Shown here: positions 1 through 6,134 of the stretch, one piece after another
How positions within the stretch are numbered: position 1 is the first letter of the stretch
Layout of the letters: every line of letters begins with the position of its first letter
From: Candidatus Pelagibacterales bacterium
Lineage (GTDB): Bacteria; Pseudomonadota; Alphaproteobacteria; Pelagibacterales; Pelagibacteraceae
Direction of reading: 5' to 3'
DNA: 6,573 nt
Assembly: GCA_016882185.1 (NCBI GenBank)
Contig: VHCC01000044.1
Span: forward strand, 1 to 6,573
Translations under genes and position numbers: made by a program
Notes under the pieces: model-generated
Seen by the model: only the letters and a program-made list of their open reading frames with translations
What the model was told of the DNA's origin: nothing
The model's database searches: none

Positions 1-388
1 CAATTTAACAAAATTACCTGGGTCATCACAATACTTTAAAATGGGGGTTGTCTGCTATTCAAATGAATCAAAAATTAAATTTCTTAAAGTAAAAAAAAAA
101 AAATTGTTAAAATATGGAGCTGTAAGCATAGAGACTTGCAAACAAATGTGTAAAAATTTACTTAAAATTTCAAAATCTAATATTGCCATATCAATTACTG
201 GAATAGCTGGGCCTCGTGGAGGTACAGTTAAAAAGCCCGTTGGGCTTGTTTACATAGGAATAGCTAGTAAAAAAAAAATTGAGATTAATAAGTTTATTTA
301 TAATAAAAAATTATCAAGAGTTAACATTCAAAAAGAGGCTTTAAAATCTACATTAAAAATTATTAATGATCATATTGCTATTTTATAG
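1..388 (+). CDS. cinA: CinA C-terminal-domain protein (nicotinamide-nucleotide amidase, PncC type), 5' end outside window
   Basis: The reading frame is open from base 2, giving 128 visible residues; the ATG at base 41 is internal, because conserved CinA sequence (LPGSSQYF) lies before it. Seen: GVVCYSNESK, matching the family GFVTYSNEAK block; YGAVS; and TGIAGPRGGTVKKPVGLVYIGIA, the glycine-rich family signature. Family knowledge: this domain deamidates nicotinamide mononucleotide to nicotinate mononucleotide in cytoplasmic pyridine-nucleotide salvage. The upstream SCTGG-type block with the catalytic serine should lie just outside the window, so activity cannot be judged. Stand-alone versions are about 160 residues, so roughly 35 residues are missing if this is one; a full-length CinA with an N-terminal MoeA-like domain cannot be excluded. 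The gene ends in TAG and overlaps the convergent ratA by 11 bp. A run of 13 A encodes four lysines without changing the length of that segment relative to E. coli PncC as I recall it. Confidence 0.88.
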   Translation, partial: NLTKLPGSSQYFKMGVVCYSNESKIKFLKVKKKKLLKYGAVSIETCKQMCKNLLKISKSNIAISITGIAGPRGGTVKKPVGLVYIGIASKKKIEINKFIYNKKLSRVNIQKEALKSTLKIINDHIAIL

Positions 389-824
389 TTTCTCTTGCTT
401 GTTCTTCAAAAGATTTTAAAATTTTTTCAAAGCCATAATTAAAAAATTTTTTAAACAAAATGTTAACAATAGGATTTTTTAATTCTATATCTATAAAAAA
501 AATTACATTACACGAATTTTTATTAATCTCTTTAAATTCCCAAATATTGAGTAACTTTTTTATATTGTCATTAATAGAGGTTACTTCGATTTTAGAATTT
601 TGATCATTATAAAGAACTTTACTTGTGTAAACATCTCTAAATGATTTAAAACCTATTTCTAAGTCAGCTATAATTTCTTGATTTTTTTTGTTTTTAGTAA
701 TCGAAAGAATCTTTGAGTCTACGCACCAAGGTAAAAAATTTTTATAATCGTCAATTTTTAAAACTAATTCTATAAGATCTTTTTTTGAATAATTGAATTT
801 TTTTATAATTTTTTTTACTGGCAA
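378..824 (-). CDS. ratA: RatA/COQ10-family START-domain protein
   Basis: The 148-residue length is usual for the family. Seen: FLPWC at residues 30-34, the hallmark of the RatA/Coq10 group; ADLEIGFKSFRDVYTSKV at 53-70, matching the conserved central strands; LLNIWEF near 91-97; and a C-terminal amphipathic helix ending in SFEEQARETI. Together these make one START/polyketide-cyclase-like lipid-binding fold. Family knowledge: mitochondrial Coq10 homologues bind ubiquinone and support respiration, while E. coli RatA was described as inhibiting 70S ribosome assembly. A ubiquinone-related role is more plausible here, beside lipA in a housekeeping block and with no convincing antitoxin partner, but that is inference. 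The start is a TTG one base after the lipA stop. It gives the N-terminus expected from homologues (MP followed by a basic stretch), and no ATG or GTG is available nearby in frame. The 3' end overlaps cinA. Confidence 0.9.
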   Translation of the reverse strand: MPVKKIIKKFNYSKKDLIELVLKIDDYKNFLPWCVDSKILSITKNKKNQEIIADLEIGFKSFRDVYTSKVLYNDQNSKIEVTSINDNIKKLLNIWEFKEINKNSCNVIFFIDIELKNPIVNILFKKFFNYGFEKILKSFEEQARETIK

Positions 825-825
825 T

Positions 826-1749
826 TTAAATTAGCTTGTTAATTCTTTTACTTTTTAAAATCTCAAAATCCTCTGAGGCATGATAAGAGGATCGGGTCAA
901 TGGGCTTGAAGAAACTAATAAAAATCCTTTTCCTTCTGCTATCAATTTATAATTTTCAAATTCTTCTGGAGTTATAAAATTTTTTATAGGATAGTGCTTG
1001 GTACTAGGTTGCAAATACTGACCAATTGTTAAAAAATCAACACCCGCAACTCTTAAATCATCCATGACTTGCATAATCTCTTCTTTTGTTTCACCTAAGC
1101 CAACCATTAGACCTGATTTAGTAAAAATCGTTGAATTATAATCTTTAACTTTTTTTAACAAATATAATGATTGAAAGTATCTTGATCCTGGTCTCACTCT
1201 TAAGTAAAGACGGGGAATAGTTTCTAAATTATGATTAAAAACATCGGGTTTTGCATCAACTACTATTTTATAGACATCTCCTTTTCTTAAAAAATCCGGA
1301 GTTAAAACTTCAACGGTTGTATTAGTATTTATTTTTTTTATTTCAGAAATAACATTTGCAAAATGTTTTGCACCTCCATCTGCTAAATCATCTCTATCTA
1401 CTGAAGTTATAACTACATGTAATAAGTTTAAATCTTTAACGCTTTGAGCGATTTTTTTCGGTTCTTGTAAATCTAATACATTAGGTATCCCGGTTTTAAC
1501 ATTACAAAAAGCACAAGCTCTAGTGCATGTATCACCCATAATCATAAAGGTTGCATGTTTTTTGCTCCAACATTCGTTAATATTTGGACAGGAGGCTTCC
1601 TCGCAAACTGTAATGAGATTATTTTTTTTTAGGATATTTTTAGTTTCAACAATATCTTTCGAATAACTAGCTTTTACTCTTATCCAAGCAGGTTTTTTTT
1701 GAATTGGACTTTCAATATTATTAATTTTTTCAGGGTGTCTGACTGTCAT
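826..1749 (-). CDS. lipA: Lipoyl synthase (radical SAM)
   Basis: LipA (EC 2.8.1.8) inserts two sulfur atoms into octanoyl groups carried by E2 subunits and GcvH, forming lipoyl cofactor in the cytoplasm. At 307 residues it is of normal length. Both iron-sulfur cluster motifs are intact: the auxiliary-cluster C-x4-C-x5-C is Cys49, Cys54, Cys60 (in CEEASCPNINEC), and the radical-SAM C-x3-C-x2-C is Cys75, Cys79, Cys82 (CTRACAFC). NHNLETIPRLY and the C-terminal RSSYHA (from Arg286), whose serine ligates the auxiliary cluster, are also present. The start is the ATG whose first four bases are shared with the ftsB stop (ATGA); the following RHPEK and KPAWIRVK blocks match alphaproteobacterial LipA N-termini. 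It probably relies on translational coupling to ftsB. In many alphaproteobacteria lipA follows the pdh genes; here it follows ftsB directly. Confidence 0.98.
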   Translation of the reverse strand: MTVRHPEKINNIESPIQKKPAWIRVKASYSKDIVETKNILKKNNLITVCEEASCPNINECWSKKHATFMIMGDTCTRACAFCNVKTGIPNVLDLQEPKKIAQSVKDLNLLHVVITSVDRDDLADGGAKHFANVISEIKKINTNTTVEVLTPDFLRKGDVYKIVVDAKPDVFNHNLETIPRLYLRVRPGSRYFQSLYLLKKVKDYNSTIFTKSGLMVGLGETKEEIMQVMDDLRVAGVDFLTIGQYLQPSTKHYPIKNFITPEEFENYKLIAEGKGFLLVSSSPLTRSSYHASEDFEILKSKRINKLI

Positions 1750-2051
1750 TTTTTGTTAATAATATAAATCTTTTCTCCTTTTTTTCCCAATACAAAATAA
1801 TCTCTATATACTTCATCTAAATAATCTCGATTTATATTTGCCGATAAAAAATCATTTTTTTTAGCAAAAAAAATAATTTCTTTTTTAATTTCTAAATTTT
1901 TTTGTTCAAATTCTTTTAAAAGTGTTTTTTTTTTAAAAAATTCGATAAATCCTCTATCTCCGCCGAAAAAATTATAAAGTATATATAAAACTATTATAAG
2001 AATTATTAAGGAAAATTTTTTTTCAGAAATAGAGTCAGAAAAAAATTTCAT
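1746..2051 (-). CDS. ftsB: FtsB/DivIC-like septum formation initiator
   Basis: This is a 101-residue bitopic membrane protein. Seen: a short charged N-terminus, one strongly hydrophobic segment at about residues 13-29 (FSLIILIIVLYILYNFF), the family GGDRG turn at 30-34, a charged heptad-like stretch at about 36-66 likely to form a coiled coil, and a C-terminal block YLDEVYRDYFVLGKKGEKIYII that matches the conserved end of FtsB/DivIC. Family knowledge: FtsB joins FtsL and FtsQ in the divisome and helps activate septal peptidoglycan synthesis at the inner membrane. Position immediately after eno is the classic location for this gene in alphaproteobacteria and other proteobacteria, which strengthens a call that sequence similarity alone leaves moderate. 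It overlaps both neighbours by 4 nt (ATGA at each end). Confidence 0.88.
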   Translation of the reverse strand: MKFFSDSISEKKFSLIILIIVLYILYNFFGGDRGFIEFFKKKTLLKEFEQKNLEIKKEIIFFAKKNDFLSANINRDYLDEVYRDYFVLGKKGEKIYIINKK

Positions 2052-3310
2052 ATTAATTTTACCATTTCAGATTTTTTTCCTATTTCTTCTTCAATTCTTA
2101 GTAATCTATTATATTTTGAGACTCTTTCTGATCTTGCTAACGAACCAGTTTTAATCTGTGAAGACTCTGTTGCAACAGCTAAATCAGCAATAAAAGTATC
2201 TTCGCTATCACCAGATCGATGAGAAATAATTGTGTTAAACTTATTCTTTTTTGCAAAATTAATTACTTCAAGAGTTTCTGTAACAGTTCCAATTTGGTTT
2301 GGTTTGATTAAAATTGCATTGGCAGCTAATTCCTTAACACCTTTTTTTAACCGTGTTAAATTTGTTACAAATAAGTCGTCTCCTACAATTTGAACCTTTT
2401 TTCCCAACTCTCTGGTCAATTTTTTCCAAACATTCCAGTCATCTTCAAAGACGGGATCCTCTATAGAAACAATAGGGTATTTATTACATAAACTTTTATA
2501 ATAATTAATTAATTCATCAGCTGTTACTGGTTTATTATTTTCTTTAATTTTATACTTTCCAGAAACATAAAGTTCATTTGCAGCAACATCTAAACAAATA
2601 TTAATATCTCTGCCAATTTTTAATCCAGCTTTTTTAATTGCCTTAATTATATATTCGATTGCTATTTCATCACTATCAAAAGAAGGAGCAAAGCCCCCCT
2701 CATCTCCGAGATTTGTGTTGAATTTTTTTAATTTTAATTCATCTTTTAAATTTTGAATAACTAAAAATGACATTCTCAAACAATCATAAAATGATTTTGC
2801 TCCGTCAGGTCTAATCATAAACTCTTGTATTTGAAGTGAGTTATTTGCGTGTGCTCCTCCATTAATTATATTTAACATTGGAAATGGTAATTTATTTTTA
2901 TTATTACCACCTAGGTACTTGAATAATGAAATTTTATGGGAATTAGCGGCTGCTTTAGCATTTGCTATAGATACTGCCAAAATAGCGTTTGCCCCTAATC
3001 TTTTTTTATTATCAGTTCCATCAAGTTTAATTAATAAATTATCAATTTTTTTTTGTTCATAAGTAGATAAGCCATTTACCGTATTATTTATTTCAGAATT
3101 TATATTTTCTACTGCGCTCAAAACTCCTTTATTAAGGTACTCGTTACTTTTATCTCTAAGCTCATGAGCTTCGTAAGAACCTGTGGAAGCCCCTGAGGGA
3201 ACAATTGACTGACCTATAGACCCATCGGCCAATATTACTTCAGCTTCTACTGTCGGAAAACCTCTACTATCAAAGACTTGTCTAGCTTTAACCTTTTTAA
3301 TAACTGACAT
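2048..3310 (-). CDS. eno: Enolase (phosphopyruvate hydratase)
   Basis: Enolase (EC 4.2.1.11) interconverts 2-phosphoglycerate and phosphoenolpyruvate in glycolysis and gluconeogenesis. At 420 residues it is slightly shorter than the usual 425-430, with all active-site elements present: the mobile-loop GAST at 40-43, His154 in GGAHA, the acid Glu204 in GDEGG, magnesium ligands Asp241 (LDVAA), Glu284 (SIEDP) and Asp311 (GDD), the base Lys336 (LIKPNQ), the SHRSGDSEDTFIADLAV signature at about 363-379, and Lys387 (QIKTGS). Residue roles are assigned by matching motifs to the known family. The start ATG is followed by the expected ArqVFDSRGFPTVE-type N-terminus. It begins 2 nt after the kdsA stop and shares ATGA with ftsB downstream. 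Its product PEP is a substrate of the adjacent KdsA. Confidence 0.99.
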   Translation of the reverse strand: MSVIKKVKARQVFDSRGFPTVEAEVILADGSIGQSIVPSGASTGSYEAHELRDKSNEYLNKGVLSAVENINSEINNTVNGLSTYEQKKIDNLLIKLDGTDNKKRLGANAILAVSIANAKAAANSHKISLFKYLGGNNKNKLPFPMLNIINGGAHANNSLQIQEFMIRPDGAKSFYDCLRMSFLVIQNLKDELKLKKFNTNLGDEGGFAPSFDSDEIAIEYIIKAIKKAGLKIGRDINICLDVAANELYVSGKYKIKENNKPVTADELINYYKSLCNKYPIVSIEDPVFEDDWNVWKKLTRELGKKVQIVGDDLFVTNLTRLKKGVKELAANAILIKPNQIGTVTETLEVINFAKKNKFNTIISHRSGDSEDTFIADLAVATESSQIKTGSLARSERVSKYNRLLRIEEEIGKKSEMVKLI

Positions 3311-3312
3311 TA

Positions 3313-4140
3313 TTATTTTGACTTAATTAACTTATCTATTTCTATTAAATTTTTAAGTAAATGCTCCAGATCTTTTAATGGAATCATATTGGCTCCATCA
3401 GATGGTGCTCTGTCAGGATTGTCATGTGTTTCTAAAAAAAGTGTTGAAACCCCAACTGCAACGGCAGCTCTTGATAATGAACTAATAAATTTTCTTTCCC
3501 CTCCACTACTATCACCTTTACCACCAGGTTGTTGGACAGAATGAGTAGCATCAAAAACTACTGGGTATCCAAAATCAGACAAAATTGTCAATGATCGCAT
3601 ATCAGAAACTAATGTATTATAGCCAAAACTTACTCCTCTTTCGGTAAGTAGTATTTTGTCATTACCAGTATCTTCAATTTTTTTAATAACATTTTTCATA
3701 TCCCATGGCGCTAAAAATTGACCTTTTTTAACATTAATAACTTTATTTGTTTTAGCTGCAGCTACTAACAAGTCTGTTTGTCTGCATAAAAAAGCAGGTA
3801 TTTGAATAACATCAACAACTTCAGAAACTATTTTACATTGTTCTTCATTGTGCACATCGGTAAGAATAGGAATATCTAAGTCTTTTGAAATAAAATCAAA
3901 GATAGATAAAGATTTTTCAAGACCGACTCCTCTTTTAGATTTCAAACTTGTTCTATTCGCCTTATCAAAAGAACTTTTAAAAATTAAACCAATTTTTAAT
4001 TTATTGGTAATTTCTTTAATTTTTGCAGCTATCATATGACAATGATCTTTGCTTTCAATTTGGCACGGTCCAGCAATTAAGGTGAGAGGAAGATTATTTC
4101 CCAAACTTAATTTTTTAATTTTAATAATTTTATTTTTCAT
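3313..4140 (-). CDS. kdsA: 3-deoxy-D-manno-octulosonate 8-phosphate synthase, metal-dependent class
   Basis: KdsA (EC 2.5.1.55) condenses PEP with arabinose 5-phosphate to Kdo 8-phosphate, the first committed step to the LPS inner-core sugar, so the cell should be Gram-negative with Kdo-containing LPS. Its 275 residues form a single DAHP-synthase-I-type TIM barrel. Seen: LIAGPCQIES at 21-30, SFDKANRTS at 57-65, LTDVHN at 93-98, PAFLCRQTDLL at 115-125, ERGVSFGYN at 167-175, FDATHSVQQPGG at 196-207 and ETHDNPDRAPSDGANM at 237-252. The AGPC cysteine (Cys26) together with His200, Glu237 and Asp248 matches the four metal ligands of the Aquifex aeolicus metal-dependent enzyme; the E. coli-type metal-free enzyme has asparagine instead of that cysteine. 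The start ATG overlaps the pyrG stop by 4 nt, suggesting coupled translation. Confidence 0.98.
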   Translation of the reverse strand: MKNKIIKIKKLSLGNNLPLTLIAGPCQIESKDHCHMIAAKIKEITNKLKIGLIFKSSFDKANRTSLKSKRGVGLEKSLSIFDFISKDLDIPILTDVHNEEQCKIVSEVVDVIQIPAFLCRQTDLLVAAAKTNKVINVKKGQFLAPWDMKNVIKKIEDTGNDKILLTERGVSFGYNTLVSDMRSLTILSDFGYPVVFDATHSVQQPGGKGDSSGGERKFISSLSRAAVAVGVSTLFLETHDNPDRAPSDGANMIPLKDLEHLLKNLIEIDKLIKSK

Positions 4141-5771
4141 AAATTTAAATTTTTATTTTTAATAGCGGCTTGAATGAAAGAAATAAATATTTTATGCGGA
4201 GAAAATGGTCTTGATTTTAATTCGGGGTGAAACTGAACTCCCAAAAACCAAGGATGGTTATTAAGCTCTATAGCTTCCGGTAATTTACCATCTGGAGAAT
4301 TTGCTGAAAACACAACTCCCTTTTTTTCTAACATTGATTTATATGCACTATTTACTTCATATCTATGCCTATGTCTTTCATGGATTAAGCTTTTATTTCC
4401 ATAAATCTTATAGAGCAAAGAGTCTTTTTTAATTTTAGCTGGATATGAACCTAGTCTCATTGATCCGCCAATTTTGTATTTTTCTCCTTTTAAAATTTTT
4501 TTTCCTTGTGTCCACTCTTCTATGAGACAAACAACTGGATTTTTAGTTTTAGATAACTCTGTAGAATTTGAATCCTTCAAACCTAATAAATTTTTCGCAA
4601 GTTCAATAACAGATATTTGCATTCCAAAACAAATTCCAAAAAAAGGAATTTTTTTTGTTCTAGCAAATTGTACAGATAAAATTTTACCTTCAACACCCCG
4701 TTTACCAAAACCTCCTGGTATCAATATTCCATTAGTTCTTCCAAGTTTATTTCCCAAATGTTTTGAATTTTTAATATCTGAAGACTCAATCCAATTTAAA
4801 TCTAGGTCAACATTATTATAAACTGATGCATGGATTAAAGCTTCGTGCAAAGATTTATAAGCGTCTTTCAAATGTGTATATTTGCCAACAATAGAAATAT
4901 TAACTTTATTTTTCTTAGTATTGAGTTTTTTATTAAACGATTTCCAATTATCTAATGTTGGATTTTTTTTACTAGCAATTCCAAAATGATCTAATATTTT
5001 TCTATCTAATCCTTCTTCTTGGTATTTAAGAGGAACTTCATAAATTGATTTTACATCTATAGATTGGAATACATTTGATTTTTTTACATTACAAAATAAT
5101 GCAATTTTATCTTTTTCCTCACTAGGAATTAAACTTTCTGAACGACATAGAATCATATCAGGTTGAATACCAATACTTCTTAATTCTTTTACTGAATGTT
5201 GTGTTGGTTTTGTTTTTAATTCTGCAGCACTTTTAATATACGGAACTAATGTAAGATGAATAAATAAACATTTTTCAGCTCCAGCTTCATTTGAATATTG
5301 TCTTATAGCTTCTAAAAAAGGTAGACTTTCAATATCTCCGACCGTTCCTCCAATTTCGCAAATTACAAAGTCCTCATTAGTTAAATCACTAGTAATAAAT
5401 TTTTTTATTTCATCTGTGACATGCGGAATAATTTGAACTGTTGATCCTTTGTAAAATCCGTTTCTCTCTTTAATAATTATATTCTGGTAAATTTTACCTG
5501 TAGTAATGTTATCTGATTTTTTTGTATTTATTTCTGTAAATCTTTCATAGTGCCCAAGATCAAGATCAGTTTCGGCACCATCTTCCGTAACATAAACTTC
5601 CCCATGCTCGTAGGGATTCATGGTGCCAGGATCTATGTTTAAATATGGATCCAATTTTCTAATTCTGACCTTATATCCTCTGGATTGCAATAAAGTAGCT
5701 ATTGAAGCAGAAGCAATACCTTTACCAAGAGATGAAACCACGCCGCCGGTAACAAAAATATAACGGACCAT
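4137..5771 (-). CDS. pyrG: CTP synthase
   Basis: PyrG (EC 6.3.4.2) aminates UTP to CTP using ATP and glutamine. At 544 residues it has the full two-domain length. The N-terminal amidoligase domain (about 1-265) shows the P-loop SSLGKG with Lys17, DPYLNIDPGTMNPYEHGEVYVTEDG at 41-65, the predicted magnesium residues Asp71 (DLDLGHYERF) and Glu139 (CEIGGTVGDIES), and TKPTQHSVKELR at 187-198. The glutaminase domain (about 290-540) shows the oxyanion region GGFGKRG, the nucleophile Cys381 in FFGICFGMQ, RHRHRYEVN at 467-474, and His515 and Glu517 of the triad in VQFHPEL. The nucleophile motif has Phe where Leu is commonest. The ATG chosen gives MVRYIFVTGGVVSSLGKG, the standard family start. The 54-nt gap before it is the only real spacer in the operon. 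Confidence 0.99.
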   Translation of the reverse strand: MVRYIFVTGGVVSSLGKGIASASIATLLQSRGYKVRIRKLDPYLNIDPGTMNPYEHGEVYVTEDGAETDLDLGHYERFTEINTKKSDNITTGKIYQNIIIKERNGFYKGSTVQIIPHVTDEIKKFITSDLTNEDFVICEIGGTVGDIESLPFLEAIRQYSNEAGAEKCLFIHLTLVPYIKSAAELKTKPTQHSVKELRSIGIQPDMILCRSESLIPSEEKDKIALFCNVKKSNVFQSIDVKSIYEVPLKYQEEGLDRKILDHFGIASKKNPTLDNWKSFNKKLNTKKNKVNISIVGKYTHLKDAYKSLHEALIHASVYNNVDLDLNWIESSDIKNSKHLGNKLGRTNGILIPGGFGKRGVEGKILSVQFARTKKIPFFGICFGMQISVIELAKNLLGLKDSNSTELSKTKNPVVCLIEEWTQGKKILKGEKYKIGGSMRLGSYPAKIKKDSLLYKIYGNKSLIHERHRHRYEVNSAYKSMLEKKGVVFSANSPDGKLPEAIELNNHPWFLGVQFHPELKSRPFSPHKIFISFIQAAIKNKNLNL

Positions 5772-5808
5772 GGAAGATCACTATAGATTATTTAGCAATT
5801 AACACCAA
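5772..5808 (-). promoter_or_regulatory. Candidate sigma-70-like promoter just upstream of pyrG
   Basis: In the only intergenic gap of the block, the minus strand reads TTGGTG (5808-5803), 17 nt, then TATAGT (5785-5780), eight bases before the pyrG ATG. TATAGT matches five of six bases of the -10 consensus, and TTGGTG shares the TTG of the -35. Start-site spacing would put the transcript start about 2 nt before the ATG, so the mRNA would be nearly leaderless. In sequence this AT-rich, matches of this quality arise easily by chance, and pyrG may simply be read through from secG. Confidence 0.25.
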
Positions 5809-5825
5809 GAAAATAATAAAAAAAA

Positions 5826-6131
5826 TTATTTTGAACTAGGAATCTTTGGTTGAGTATTAGTATTTTTGTCTAGTTGCTCAATTTTATCAATAATAGATTT
5901 TTGTGAAGTATCTTTTTTATTAATAAGAGTTAGAGAAATACTTGTTATAATAAATAAAAAAGCAAGAACTGCAGTAAATTTAGTTAAAAAATTTCCAGCT
6001 GATCTTGATGACATTAAATTATCACTATTACCCCCTATTCCCAAAGCTCCACCATCTGATTTTTGGAGTAAAACAGATCCAATTAAAAGAATAGCTAAAA
6101 TAATATGAACTATTAATAATAAATTTTCCAT
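5826..6131 (-). CDS. secG: Protein-export membrane protein SecG
   Basis: SecG is the small subunit of the SecYEG translocon in the inner membrane and assists SecA-driven export. The 101-residue protein has two hydrophobic segments, about 3-22 and 52-70. Between them lies the family loop VLLQKSDGGALGIGG (20-34) followed by a conserved NFLTKFTAVLA at 47-57, matching the usual LTR-T-A-L pattern at the start of the second helix. Residues 71-101 form a polar tail rich in Lys, Asn, Ser, Thr and Gln with no recognisable domain, as is common for SecG C-termini. It starts 3 nt after the tpiA stop and precedes pyrG, an order seen widely in alphaproteobacteria. No better alternative start is visible; the ATG gives the expected short lead into the first helix. 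Confidence 0.95.
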   Translation of the reverse strand: MENLLLIVHIILAILLIGSVLLQKSDGGALGIGGNSDNLMSSRSAGNFLTKFTAVLAFLFIITSISLTLINKKDTSQKSIIDKIEQLDKNTNTQPKIPSSK

Positions 6132-6134
6132 AAA

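Noticed and set aside
41..388. cinA starting at ATG 41
   Set aside because: The frame is open back to base 2 and encodes the conserved PGSSQYF block before that ATG, so the true start lies outside the window.
378..824. ratA as part of a RatA/RatB toxin-antitoxin module
   Set aside because: No RatB-like gene is present; the neighbour is lipA, and the family at this locus is better explained as Coq10-like ubiquinone binding.
3848..4039. 63-codon plus-strand open frame opposite kdsA
   Set aside because: It is embedded in intact kdsA, has no start signal and no family resemblance; it is an antisense shadow.
4474..4821. 115-codon plus-strand open frame opposite pyrG
   Set aside because: It lies wholly within a full-length, motif-complete CTP synthase on the other strand, and its translation shows no recognisable domain; it is an antisense shadow.
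5810..5832. AAAATAAT - seven A - ATTATTTT inverted repeat at the end of secG, possibly a terminator
   Set aside because: The 8-bp stem is made only of A-T pairs and would be unstable, it overlaps the secG stop codon, and such repeats are expected by chance at this base composition.
5866..6108. 80-codon plus-strand open frame opposite secG
   Set aside because: Its hydrophobic stretches are the complement of the SecG membrane segments; the minus-strand gene matches the SecG family throughout.
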